Of a stretch of 64,000 nt of DNA, positions 11,431 through 21,869 are shown piece by piece. Position numbers and translations under genes: made by a program. Positions within the stretch are counted from its first letter, which is position 1; each line of letters starts with the position of its first letter. The notes under the pieces are model-generated. The model ran no database searches, had not been told where the DNA came from, and worked only from the letters and a program-made list of their open reading frames with translations. The DNA lies in the NCBI GenBank assembly GCA_949361645.1, contig OX442420.1, positions 9,626,735 to 9,690,734 of the forward strand. Reading direction: 5' to 3'. The stretch is from Spongilla lacustris. Its lineage: Eukaryota; Porifera; Demospongiae; Spongillida; Spongillidae.

Positions 11431-12415
11431 ATTGGCCTTGCATGTATAAATTACTTCATTTCATGTTAGACAATTAGCCCAAGACTAATTTCCGTTAATT
11501 ATAATTAACTATCATATCCTCATGTCCTTGACTTTGAGGACGCTGGTCTGCCATTAAGAATGGTCGAGTCACCAGGCCATGCAGTTCTTTACAAAATCAG
11601 CAGTTAATATGCTCCCATTGTAATATTTTGGGTACAAAATCTGCAGTTAGTACAATGTTCCAGGCCACCTCTCCAATTGTTCCACACCTATCCAATCATC
11701 AGTGATTAACCTTGTAGACAACTTAATTGAACACACACTTGTAGGTTAGTACTTTTCTCATAAATGGATTTTAGTGGCACTAACTATATTTTGCTGCGTT
11801 ATCTGGAAAGGGGACACATGCATGCTCACAAACTGAATATCTGCCCCGTAAGGCCATGAAAGATATTCAAAGAATGCTGAATCTATATTTGAAAAAAACA
11901 TACACATACATGTATACAACTATTCTGTACAGTAAGAGGATTTTTTTTTTTTTGTAACCTACGTTATATAGTTGTTGACACTATCATACAATATCTTCCA
12001 CATACACCACTTTCCAAACACGGCTAGCACGGTGGTGTTACTATAGATCTACGGCACGGTCTGTAGCCATACATGCATTGCACGACTCACGTGAGATATC
12101 ACATGAAAAATAGGTAAACACCACGTGCTCGCAATCTGATTGGAGGTGCCTAATTCCAGGCGCGGTGGTCACGAAAAGTGGCATTAGTTGCCATGTTTCC
12201 GCGTAGCGGTGATGTAATTCTGCGAACAGGTCTGGGGCCGAGACTAGCCTTTTACAACCATCTGGAAAGTGTTCTATAAATCACTCTATTGAGTATCAAT
12301 CGATCTGCTCTTAATAATGCCTACCACACAACTTACCGTCTTGAAAAGCCCAAATAGATTGGAGAGACCCAGACCGACAGGTCATATCATCTTATCTGTG
12401 TGTACGCTCAACGGC
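11431..12415. other. Intronic sequence, nothing recognised
   Basis: Unique AT-rich sequence between two transposons in the large MACPF intron. No coding or RNA signal seen. Confidence 0.5.
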
Positions 12416-12423
12416 TCTGCCAG

Positions 12424-13412
12424 CAGTGTTGCCGCGGCTGACTAATTGGAACAAGTCCCGGACGGACGGCTGACCGGATTAGACCCCTGACGGTCACGGT
12501 CACGGCCAGCAATGGCCGGCATCAATCCTTCCCGGTCACGGCCACGGCCAACCGTCTGCAGCCTTGCCGACACGGTCACGGCCATTTCTGACCGCCAAAA
12601 CCGTCAAATTTCGAGTTTGGCGGTCACGGTCGGCGGTCAACCGTCAAGGGCGGGGAATTCATTACCTGTACAAGCGGTATTACATGTACGCGTCATCAGA
12701 AAAAGTATGCTGAACAGCTAATTATAGGAAGGGTATATATGTTTAAAGTTTAAACACAACGTAACAGCAAAACTCTTTCTAGCCGGGCAGAGTCCATGCA
12801 TTCTCCATGTTTTGCGTTCAAGTATTAGTTTAGCTCGCTCTGATGGTGTACTTTATGCTGGATTAGCCAGATACTTCAGTGCCATTTTAGAGACTGTGGG
12901 GAAATTGTGGGAATGTGGGAAATCTGGGAAAACTGGGGGAGTTGGCAGATGGATCAGTTTTCTTCCCCCTAATTAGAATCGGGTTCTTTACGATCGTCGT
13001 GTCGGCCATAATACAGCGCGCTATACTATACGCGACGGTCAAATCTCTGTATTTCAAAACTCCAATCACACACACGAAAACAGATATAGCTTCCTCTATT
13101 AACAAGGGGTCGGTCTATTCAAAACACTTTATGGGATATAGCAGTGTCTTACACATGGGTTTATGTAACTGGCAAAGTATAATCTTAATAATTATGTCCG
13201 TTATAATTGCAGTTTTATTAAGAATTAATTAATCGTGACCGTCAAAGACCGGCTCATATTTTTGACGGTCAGCCGCCAAATATATGACGGCCACCGTACT
13301 TCCCGGCTCAGACAGCCAGGCATGTTGGCGGTTCACGATCACTGACGGTCAGCACAAAAATCGGCAATTTTTGACGGTTGCCGGACGGCCACGGCTGGCC
13401 GCGGCAACACTG
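12424..13412. mobile_element. Non-autonomous hAT element (989 bp) with 8-bp TSD
   Basis: The inverted ends CAGTGTTGCCGCGGC and GCCGCGGCAACACTG are flanked by the perfect 8-bp direct repeat TCTGCCAG (12416-12423 and 13413-13420). The first 13 terminal bases equal those of the element at 2345-3161. The subterminal repeats differ: here they are CGGTCACGGCC/GACGGTC motifs on both sides. No transposase frame is recognisable. It lies in the MACPF intron. Confidence 0.9.
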
Positions 13413-13488
13413 TCTGCCAGGCTCTGGCGCAGTCGATAAAACTTTTATGCCTTCGTTATACAGTGGACATCGTGATACTTGATCCCGA

Positions 13489-13595
13489 GGGGGGGGGGGG
13501 GGGGGGGGGGGGGGGGTGCAAAAAAAAAGTTATAGTCACCATCCCAAAAATTCTTAAAATCAAGGGCCAGGTCAACCCCCCCCCCCCCCCCCCCC
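13489..13595. repeat. (G)28 and (C)20 homopolymers in inverted arrangement
   Basis: 28 G (13489-13516) face 20 C (13576-13595) across 59 bases, so the strand could form a G:C hairpin or a G-quadruplex. The short frames through it are homopolymer artefacts. Confidence 0.85.
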
Positions 13596-14241
13596 TCCGC
13601 CTTCGAACACGCCCCTCAAAATCATTACGCAATTGACGATTGATCACACCTACAATGAAGATAATATTACAAATTGCAAGCAGGCTTCGTTGCAGATTGC
13701 TGTTGTAGATGTTGTCACTTCGTCGCTTGAAGCTGGAGACGCTGTTTCACTTGTGCCTTAGAATATCGCGATACTCAGTCTCTCGTGCTATGACGTAATG
13801 TTTGGGCTGTAGGCCTATCGAATATTATATCCGTGCCCATCAATTAAGGTTCGCGGTACTCCAGGCCCGTAGGCTGATCGGGAGACGGGGGGGTTCGGGA
13901 AAGCAATAAGGTGGAACTGATTAAGAACGGGGGTGGGAGCAGGAGGGGGCGTAGCCCCCTCTCGCCCAGCTAGGGGGTATGGGGGAGCGCTATAAGCTCC
14001 CCCATCGGGGTCTGGGGCGGAGCCCCAGCCGCTTTGCAACTTTTGCCCCAGCCGCTTTGCAACTTTTGCAATTTTTCATCCACAAAACATAGCATAATTG
14101 CATAGAAACATTCCCGTTCAATAATGAAGTACATGTAGGTCTGGCTTGCGAGTTGCGAGTCTAAAGGCTGGCATACACGGGGCAACTTCCGGGCGATTTG
14201 TCGTATGCAACTCAAATGACTATACATGTAACAGTATATGC

Positions 14242-14305
14242 TAGTTGGGCGTAGCCCGACCTTCGCGTATCCGCCAATACGCGAAGGTCGGGCTACGCCC
14301 AACTA
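14242..14305. repeat. Perfect 29-bp-arm palindrome (TAGTTGGGCGTAGCCCGACC family)
   Basis: Arms of 29 bases with a 6-base loop match exactly. Diverged relatives occur at 47079-47143 and as half-sites (GGCTACGCCCAACTA) at about 37820 and 42760, so it is a dispersed mini-palindrome family. It is nested in the 764-bp MITE. Confidence 0.8.
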
Positions 14306-14314
14306 ACAGTATGC

Positions 14315-14363
14315 ATGGGTAAAAGTTCCGCAATTCTTGATCGTATGCGGAACTTTTACCCAT
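14315..14363. repeat. 18-bp-stem hairpin
   Basis: ATGGGTAAAAGTTCCGCA and its exact reverse complement are separated by 13 bases. It does not fit a tRNA. Probably another nested foldback remnant. Confidence 0.7.
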
Positions 14364-14633
14364 AGTTGCACGGAACCCGTAATTTAATTCACGGACCCTC
14401 CCCCTGTTCCGCCGCTGCTGTTTGTTGTGGGCGGGACGTGGGCGCCCCATTTTAGAATGGATGTCCCGCGGTTGCTAAGCCTGCATGTATTGTTATCTCG
14501 TTCTCGCGGGCTATAGCTATACATGTATAGAAGTTATGAATAAATTATTTTGATGGCAAGCGGAACTAGTTCTGACGAGCGGGGGGGGTCGACCGAACCC
14601 ACCGACCCCCCCCAGCCTACGGGCCTGTACTCC

Positions 14634-15830
14634 AACAAGATTTTGAACAACGGCACGCTTTATCGTTCATGCCTCGGTAAAGTATAGTGTACTCGTTTAA
14701 ACAGTACCAGTTGGGGCTTGCTCGCGTGAGGCGTGATCTAATAGTGACGTGAGCTCATGCATGTTACTTAGTACCAGGTGTATCCGTGGCTTACTAGCGT
14801 TAGTATAGTCTTTATCTTTACATTGCTTTGCGACGCTTCGATTGTTGCACTACAGAACTCACTACTACTGGGTAGTGAATTGATGTCATCGCTTATATGA
14901 AGGCAACGCCCACGAATCGTGTCTCAGTCACGTGATAATATGCTTTTCACGACGATATAGCTTACAATCGCACTAGATAGGCAGTTAAGCCCTATATTTG
15001 CATGAATTGGACACCCATTAACACTACAAACAATATGATTCCATCATTATGTTGCTGTAGTGCGAGGTAAAGTGCAAACAAAAAAAAAAATTAAGAAAAG
15101 TGTTTTTTTCCATAAAAATTTTTTGGCCAAGACCCCCCCTCCCCCCTCTAACTTTCATACCTCATAACTTTTTTTCCTCGACCCCCCTGAAAAGAAAGAA
15201 TAGCATATTCGGGATGCTCTCAATGAGCTCTTCAAAGTTGGGGGATGGTGTCTTCCGCTTTGTTTTTTGCCCCCCCCCCTCGCTTGATCCTATAATTTTT
15301 CTGTATGTGAATTTGATTCATTTGAATTAATTTTGACAATACATCATAATTAAAACCTAATAACACAGGTGTGTTAGATATGTGTTTCTCAATATACACT
15401 CACAATTCACGTGACTTTGTGCTAGCACAACCGTTGGTTAAAGTGAAACAACTACAATAAAAACTATTAGGCATATTTCTCCCTGAATTGTTACGAAACG
15501 CGGTATATGAAAAGAGTTTAGGTTGCTTCATCGTTTGCTCGAGTTGGATTCTAAGTCCGGTAAAAGGGAATTGTTTTATCGACGCAGACACCATATTTTG
15601 AACTGTTTTGTGTTACACTCCCGGCTCGGAACAGTGGAAAGTAGAGTGGAACCACGTATAAATGACCCAGTAATGGCACCGTGTTTCTATGCAACCTATG
15701 CTTTTTATATATTATTATTTACCTGCATAGCTTTGTAGTGTCATAAAGGAGATAATAAGAGACTAAATATATATTGATTTTTTATTTTGTATTTTTTCAA
15801 GTTTATAATTGAAAATACAACACAACATTA
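14634..15830. other. Intronic sequence, nothing recognised
   Basis: Contains C-rich runs near 15137-15290 but no coding pattern that I can defend. Confidence 0.5.
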
Positions 15831-15839
15831 TATCAGAGG

Positions 15840-16220
15840 CTCGGTAGGTGAGTTTTACTTTTACAGCCCGGCATAGTATTGATGTCACTGATGTTGTTGG
15901 AGTATGATCTGGGGGGGGGGGGGGAGGGGCTGCTGATGGTAGATCTTGTGCAGATCCCTGTTGTCTGAACAATGGGCTTGCCAATAACCTTTGCCTAGTA
16001 CCTAGAACATGGCTCTCATCCGGGTCCTCTACTGCACTCTTTTGCTTTTCAAATGTCCTACTGGGTTGTAGGTCAGATGGAAGTACCACTTTCCCCTGTC
16101 ACTACGGAGACGGATCGTCTCATCCACACTTTTAATGGATGTGCAAGGAATCTGTCCTGATAAGAGCTTTTCCCACTCTCTCTCATACACTGGTTTAGGT
16201 TTCTACCAAGGCTTGCCATA
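15840..16220 (-). other. Possible decayed exon of unknown type
   Basis: On the minus strand a frame reads SVDETIRLRSDRGKWYFHL and continues through NPVGHLKSK before a frame change into a second open stretch ending in a proline run. The composition looks protein-like, but I recognise no family and the frames do not join cleanly. A (G)14 tract lies at 15911-15924. Confidence 0.25.
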
Positions 16221-16289
16221 GAGTAGGGTTGAGCCCAGCGGCGGCCTGGCTACTTTATGGCAGGGGGGCACACACGAGAACGGCGCCCT

Positions 16290-16530
16290 CCCCCCCCCCC
16301 CCCCCCCCCCCCGGGGTGCTGTCCGCCTTCGGCCGATTCAACGAGCGGGGGGGGGGGGGGGGTGCTGTCCGCCTTCGGCCAATTCAACAAGCGGGGGGGG
16401 AGGGGTGTTCGGCCGATTCAACGAGCGGGGGGCCGGGCTGTCCGCGTAAAACTGCGTGCAAAAAAAAGTATATTGGACAAAAGGGGGGTTGCAACCCCCA
16501 AACCCCCCCCCCCCCCCCCCCCCCCCCCCT
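16290..16530. repeat. Tandem GC-rich repeat with C/G homopolymers
   Basis: A unit containing GCCTTCGGCCGATTCAACGAGC repeats about three times (16325-16432), separated by (C)23 at 16290-16312, (G)16 at 16347-16362 and (C)27 at 16503-16529. CCTGTATCCACCCCTGC follows the last tract, again resembling an inverted hAT terminus. The Pro- and Gly-rich frames here are artefacts. Confidence 0.7.
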
Positions 16531-17449
16531 TCCCCTGTATCCACCCCTGCAAACCCAGTTGGAATCGTGACGAATGACGATGATCGACCGCGCACATGCA
16601 CATGCACAATAGAGGCGAGATTTGTAACCATTAAATCAGACGATCGAGCGCTAGCGCTGGATAATACATTGACCTGCCGCCTGGCGCCCTTCGGTGCCCG
16701 TGGCGCCCGTGGCGCCCCATGTCATATAGCGGCAGGTGGGTTGGTGCCCCCCCCTGGTTGAGCCAAAACGCAAAACGCAAAAGGCCGCCACTGGTTGAGC
16801 CAAAACGCAGCGCTCGCGCACGATGGAATGCGCCCGTTAACAATAATAAAAGGAGTTAATTTTTAATAACTGTACAATAAACCCAATTTGTGTGAAAAAG
16901 ATGGCAGCTCTATAGGCTATTGTGGTTTTTGAATTATTTTGAACAAACGGTAAGTGATGCATTGCTATTTAAAGTATGTATAGGTATAGGAATCACTGAA
17001 GTTTGATCGAACCACACAGCGAGATCCATTACTATATCCTAGAAAGTGCAGTGAACGCGTGAGCGTGGTCGAGTAAAGTTGGGTCATGTGGAATTAAAAC
17101 AACTGAAGGTTTAAACGGACCAAAAACACCCTAGTGATTTAGTTTGGGTCTCCCGCTACCTAAAAATGTGTTTGTCTTCATTGCACCACTTAAAATGGCC
17201 GAGATACTTTTCAAACCACGCCAGAATTCCTTATATACGAAGTTCCACTCTAACAGCTCGGAACAGTGGAAAATTACAGACATTCATTGCATTTTTGGGG
17301 TTAGCGGTGTAGATAACGAAGTGTTTAAACAAACTGCTAAAACGTTGTGTAAACCCCCCAAGTCACGTCCTATTACGTAACTTTTCTAAGATACCTTAAT
17401 TCTAACTTTCCTGGGTTCGTGCTCGCACTGATGTATATTTGTTTTGCAG
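16531..17449. other. 3' end of the large MACPF intron
   Basis: GC-rich GGCGCCC and AGCCAAAACGCA repeats to about 16830, then AT-rich unique sequence. It ends with a TTTGTTTTGCAG acceptor at 17438-17449. Confidence 0.5.
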
Positions 17450-18156
17450 AACACGAAGAGACTCATAAATATGCAATCTGTTGCAACCATGGCGAAAAGC
17501 GGCTTTACTTGAGCATTGAAAAGAATTCCAATCAAGTTATAGCTAAAGAGATGAATTCTTCCCGGATAAATTTTTTTAACTTTCTGTCTACGGAGAATCC
17601 TGGTGAGTTTATCATAATGGACTATGCGTCATTTGAAGCCACGCCCGAACTGGTCGCTAATGGCCGCTGCTACGATTTTTGGCCAACTCCTCGCTACTTG
17701 AAGGTCAAAACACACCTCGGATATAACCGCGGACCTTTGTGTATGGAAAACAGCGTGGATGAATACTATTGTCGCCTTAAACTCCGCCCCAGACTCTACC
17801 GTAAGAATGGAAACGTGACGCTGAATGATTTTGCAAAAGGCAAAGATACGTACTACATTTGTACGGCAGGACGATACGGGAAAACTGGTTACCTGTACCT
17901 GAGAGATAGGGGAGAAAGAGAGGGAGGTACAGTCACACATGACGGAGAAATTGAGAGAGGGCCTGAAGTAGAACTTAGTCTAGTTATAAGTGGTAGCAAC
18001 ATGCCCGACAATGGCACCGCGACGGAAAGCCAAGCGAGCAGTGGGCCGGCCCGCTACGTCACTGCCTGCAAACCTTCTATCAAGAGGGGCAACGACGATG
18101 ACCTCATGCTGTTCAGACTGGTACGGTACGAAAGTACGTATGTGTCTGTGAACTAA
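17450..18156 (+). CDS. C-terminal exon of the MACPF-type gene
   Basis: The exon follows a TTTGTTTTGCAG acceptor. The phase fits the donor at 10038: one base from the first exon completes the codon. It is open to a stop at 18156. Recognisable blocks are HKYAICCNHGEKRLYL, FFNFLSTENPGEF, DFWPTPRYLKVKTHLGYNRG, VDEYYCRLKLRPRLY and DLMLFRLVRYES, all shared with the truncated copy at 4069-4770. The N-terminal part has a beta-strand-like alternation that could be a beta-trefoil-type lectin or adhesion module; that is a guess. The tail after about residue 150 is low in complexity and poorly conserved between copies. I know no named family for this domain. Attachment to a MACPF exon suggests a targeting or regulatory region. 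Confidence 0.6.
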
Positions 18157-18330
18157 GTGTTGCGTTTTTTCTCCATGCATATATGAATTGTTAACTATGT
18201 CATAGATAATAGAGTAGTACTAGTGTTATTGTGTTTTAATTGTTATAGATCTACGTACTGAACAAGATGTTTTGGATTTAGTTAGCTGCTTAAAAACAAT
18301 AATATATGCATTAAATTTTTCAAGAAAGCC

Positions 18331-18560
18331 TTACACATCCCTAAGTTGGAAGCTGGCATACCTGCAGACATCATTTGCCACAGAACAGCAGAAGCTGCCG
18401 GCAAGAAAATTCGGGTATATGTGAAGAGCTGCATACCCTTTGTCGATGAATCCTTCGGGACCTGGGGTCGCCTGGGTTAACCCTTTGGGTGCCATGCCTA
18501 TGATATGGCAGAAATGGATGTATACAATAATAACTCCATTCTGTTCTTGAAGATGGGTGC
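18331..18560 (-). other. Possible orphan exon (minus strand)
   Basis: Minus-strand reading gives GPEGFIDKGYAALHIYPNFL and GSFCCSVANDVC, ending at a CAG|GTATGC donor-like site near 18360. Composition is protein-like, family unknown. It could belong to the membrane-protein family at 52654-54807, whose 3' UTR has a minus-strand copy at 19070-19205. Confidence 0.3.
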
Positions 18561-18590
18561 AATGAGTTAAGTAGGAGGAGGAATACGGTA

Positions 18591-18709
18591 CTAGTCTCGT
18601 ACCCAGACCCAAATGTACGTAACGATGATTATCGCTTACAGTATAACATCACGTTATACTGTAAGCGATAATCATCGTTACGTACATTTGTGTCTGGGTA
18701 AGAGACTAG
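18591..18709. mobile_element. 119-bp MITE with TA target site
   Basis: Almost fully palindromic. The ends CTAGTCTCGTACCCAGACCC and (inverted) CTAGTCTCTTACCCAGACAC are flanked by TA on each side, with a 5-base loop. TA duplication suggests Tc1/mariner mobilisation. The terminus TAGTCTCGTACCCAGACCC recurs at 37182, 37248, 41764 and 52182, so it is an abundant family here. Confidence 0.8.
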
Positions 18710-18809
18710 TATAATTACAGGAAGTACTACAACTCTTCAAATTTCTTCCAACACTACACAAACTGTTACCAGTGCATCCCACAGGTCGGGTGTGCACATT
18801 TTTGATGTG

Positions 18810-19009
18810 NNNNNNNNNNNNNNNNNNNNNNNNNNNNNNNNNNNNNNNNNNNNNNNNNNNNNNNNNNNNNNNNNNNNNNNNNNNNNNNNNNNNNNNNNNN
18901 NNNNNNNNNNNNNNNNNNNNNNNNNNNNNNNNNNNNNNNNNNNNNNNNNNNNNNNNNNNNNNNNNNNNNNNNNNNNNNNNNNNNNNNNNNNNNNNNNNNN
19001 NNNNNNNNN
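18810..19009. other. Assembly gap (200 N)
   Basis: Exactly 200 N, a conventional scaffold spacer; the real distance is unknown. Frames through it are meaningless. Confidence 0.98.
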
Positions 19010-19069
19010 TGTCCCCACTGCTAGATTTTACTATAGTTGCTATTTTCATGTGACTAATTTCTCCAAGGG

Positions 19070-19205
19070 AATACTTAACTTATTTAATGCCCCCCATGAG
19101 GCTTTTTGTGACTACATCTACCTAAGTTAACTGCTTTATAGTGATATCAACAGTTATTAAAAGAGGAGCAAAGAAGTTAGTCAGGCCAGGTTACAAAGGT
19201 AGTGA
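19070..19205 (-). pseudogene. Paralogous copy of the 3' UTR of the membrane-protein gene
   Basis: The reverse complement matches 54850-54985, downstream of the stop codon of the four-exon gene at 52654-54807, with scattered mismatches (ACTACCTTTGTAACCTGGCC and the following AT-rich part). The corresponding coding part would lie towards or inside the gap at 18810-19009. Confidence 0.6.
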
Positions 19206-19920
19206 AGCATATGGAGAAATCAACGGACACGAAAGTTGCGGTTTGTAAATTTTTGGATTTCATTCCGCGGTACGTTCCATAGAGAATGTATGGCGTTTTT
19301 ACTAACTTGATTATTATTTACTTAACTAACGGACCTGCAACTTTTGCCACCCTCTAATACTACTCTAAACGATGTTTAAATATAGGCAATTTCAAATTTT
19401 ATACCTTGTATCGTCCAAAATTCTGGGACCATTTCTGAAAATATGATATTCCATAGACTTGTACAGAAAATGGAAAAAAATCATGCTAATTAAGATATTC
19501 CATTAGTTATAACTAAGGAACAGAGGGGGGTTAGAACTTTTGCCACCCTCTGAAACAATTCTACAACTATCCAAATAATATAATATATGAAAAAAAGTGG
19601 ATGTTGTCGTGAAGAATTTGGGGACCATTTTTAAAAATAGTAAATCAGTTTTGGTGCAATAAGGCGCCATTTTTAAATGGCGTTTCTATGTGTTGCCATA
19701 GATATTTAGTAAAATCAAGGATATTCCATAGTATATAAAATGAGACTGGGACATGCCAGCATTTTGCAAAGCTGGAGTCGAGCAGAGGGCGTGGTGGGCC
19801 AGGTGCCGCCCCGTGCCGGGGGTTAACTAACTACTAGTACATGCCATGGAATACTAAAAGCTTCGAGTCTGTGTTTTCTGCAAGACAGATCGATGTATTG
19901 AAATGATGTTAGGCTGCTTA
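19206..19920. other. Diverged tandem sequence, no gene
   Basis: The phrase CTTTTGCCACCCTCT recurs about 200 bases apart (19338 and 19539) with similar following sequence, suggesting an old tandem duplication. No coding signal. Confidence 0.4.
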
Positions 19921-19929
19921 CCTCGACCG

Positions 19930-20730
19930 GCTGCTCAGACAAGAGATGTAGGCATACACGTAGCTGTAGCTGGATTTGAGCTATCCGAGTGCATCCTGAG
20001 GTCTACAGTGGCGACGAGGGTGCATGGGATAGCTAAGAAGGATGGCAGGGGAGTGTGACGCGTCAACGGAAGACTGGTTGAGTTAATACGTCGAGCGGCT
20101 AGAACATTTCTTCCTGGCAAATAAAGTGGAAGCCGAACAGAAAAAGGACGCTTTCCTCGCCTGTATTACATTTGGCCTGCTCCGAGCGCTCGTAGCACCC
20201 CAGAAATTGAAAGACCGAACGTACGAGCAACTGGTCGCAGCCTTAACGACACACGTAGCGCCTAAACCTCTAGTCATCGCAGAACGTACGGTTCCACAAA
20301 CGGGACAAAAGGAGGGAGAAAGTGTGATATGTGGTATGCAGCAAGTTTGCAGAACTGTGCGTTTGGTGCGACGTTATCAGAGACGCTGAGAGACAGGGTG
20401 TTTTTTGGTATGAGGGACGAGGGGGTACAGAAGAGACTCCTCACAAAGGCAGACCTCACTTTTGCCAAGGTGCTGGAGACAGCGGAAATAGCGGAAAGGG
20501 AGACTAGAGACGCGCAGAACAGTTGCAGAGTGTCACAAAACAGGAAGTACATCAAGTGGCAGCACCACCAAGAAGGGGGAGACCGTCAGGCCTAGGGGCT
20601 TGCAACAGGTGTGGAGGAGCGCATGATACTCAACAGTGCAGGTTCAGAAACAAAGTTTGCAGGAAATGGGGGCAAATTGAGAGGGCGTGTTGTGCAAAGA
20701 AAAGGGCAGAAGGAACAGGTGTTGGAAAGG
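19930..20730 (+). pseudogene. Decayed Ty3-type retrotransposon: LTR end, PBS and gag
   Basis: An LTR remnant ends CTACA at 20007. One base later comes TGGCGACGAGGG (20009-20020), the same primer-binding site as the intact Ty3 element at 25865-30276. A gag-like frame starts at ATG 20042 (MAGECDAS), has an in-frame stop after DWLS, then resumes with YVERLEHFFLANKVEAEQ. Matches to the intact element's gag follow (NCAFGATLSETLRDRVFFG against EHCAFGDTLQDVLRDRLVCG) after a frame change. A zinc-knuckle remnant (CNRCGGAHDTQQC) follows in a third frame at about 20600. A piece like the LTR end recurs at about 21838 (GAGTGCATCCTGAGGT), probably the 3' LTR, so most of pol was lost. Confidence 0.75.
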
Positions 20731-20929
20731 GTGTACCCACTAGAGACCACTCTGTGAAGGAACTAAAGGGGGACGATGAAAGCAAAGAAGAATGGGACAG
20801 ACTGAAATGGGGATCACTACATGGCGTAGCAAAAGACAAGAGAAATGGAATGAAACAGAGGACAATGGGTAAACCTATATGTATGTGGAGTTCATCATGA
20901 ATGAACAACTGCTATGTATCAATACAATT

Positions 20930-21181
20930 GGTTGTACCCCAAATTGTACAGGTCTGTACAATTTTATAGGCCTGTACCACTGTACAGGCCACTATCCCTC
21001 CCTGTACACGCCATTACCCTTGTACAGGCCTGCACCCCTGTACAAGCCTGTACCATTGTACAGTCCTATACCCCCCACCCACCCCAGTACAGGCCTGTAC
21101 CCCTGTCCAGGCTTGTACCCCTCCCTGCATGTACACGCCTTTACCCCTGTACAAGCCTGTACCCACTGTACAGTCCTGTAC

Positions 21182-21229
<48 letters not shown>

Positions 21230-21310
21230 CCAGTACAGGCCTGTACCCCTGTCCCCTCCGTGAACAGTGGTACAGGCCTGTACCTCTCCCTGTACCCTTT
21301 CACAGGATTG
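20930..21310. repeat. GGCCTGTACCCCTGTACA minisatellite with (C)46
   Basis: About 20 imperfect copies of a CCTGTACC/TGTACAGG unit, itself partly palindromic, are interrupted by 46 consecutive C (21183-21228), the longest homopolymer here. The Pro/Tyr-rich and Gly-rich frames through it are artefacts. Confidence 0.85.
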
Positions 21311-21399
21311 TACTGCTGTACATGTATAGTTCATGTCTCTACTCAAAGCATGGCTTTATAACCGGACCTCTTCTGTAGTTTTGGGTGGCCATCCCTCCT

Positions 21400-21760
21400 G
21401 AATAGGCTGAAACACCCTGGCTAACACCAGGTCCCTTAATTCTTGTTGTTCTTTGTAATTCTGCCACTGCGACTGGGAGGGTTTGTAGTTGGGAATGTCC
21501 CTCCCTCCTCCTCGTCCATTTGTGCCATCTGCATGTCGGCCACCACTGGGAGACGTGAAAGTGCATCAGCATTTGTGTGCTGAGTGGTACTCTTGTACCT
21601 GATATCAAGACAGGGCTAGCCTACCGCATATACCAATGCAACCGTGCTGCTGTCACTGCTGGTAATCCCTTTTCAGGGTTGAGAATGGACAACAAGGGAT
21701 GGTGGTCTGTCACCAGTGTGAAATGGGGAGGAACTGTGATGTCCGGAAACATTCAGTGAT
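21400..21760 (-). pseudogene. Ty3-type RNase H fragment
   Basis: The minus strand reads HFTLVTDHHPLLSILNPEKG, then RYKSTTQHTNADALSRLPV. These are hallmark segments of the RNase H end of Ty3/gypsy pol (T-D-H-x-P-L and N-A-D-A-L-S-R). Orientation is opposite to the gag fragment next to it, so this is a separate, shattered element. Reverse transcriptase and integrase are absent. Confidence 0.8.
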
Positions 21761-21869
21761 TAGAGATATATAGGATCATGTGTGTGTATGTGATTACGTG
21801 TATGATTCAGTATAATGAATGAATGGTTGTTGATGTTGTGAGCTATCTGAGTGCATCCTGAGGTATCGA

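Larger units (their letters stand above)
13863..14626. mobile_element. MITE, 764 bp, with 14-bp TIR and 7-bp direct repeat
   Basis: A perfect 14-bp inverted terminus, AGGCCCGTAGGCTG, is flanked by GTACTCC on both sides (13856-13862 and 14627-14633). The superfamily is not obvious, since few use 7 bp; it may be an 8-bp family with one lost match. Inside are GC-rich hairpins (for example ATGGGGGAGC with GCTCCCCCAT at 13979-14005) and two perfect palindromes annotated separately. No transposase. Confidence 0.75.

Noticed and set aside
14242..14305. Rho-independent terminator or tRNA-like structure
   Set aside because: Perfect 29-bp arms with family members elsewhere indicate a mobile palindrome; the fold is not a tRNA and the genome is not bacterial.
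16229..16640. Pro-rich and Gly-rich proteins on both strands
   Set aside because: Created by C/G homopolymers and a GC-rich tandem repeat; no splice or family evidence. Also true for 20879-21378 and 47240-47458.
18678..19130. Open frames spanning the N run
   Set aside because: The sequence is unknown there.
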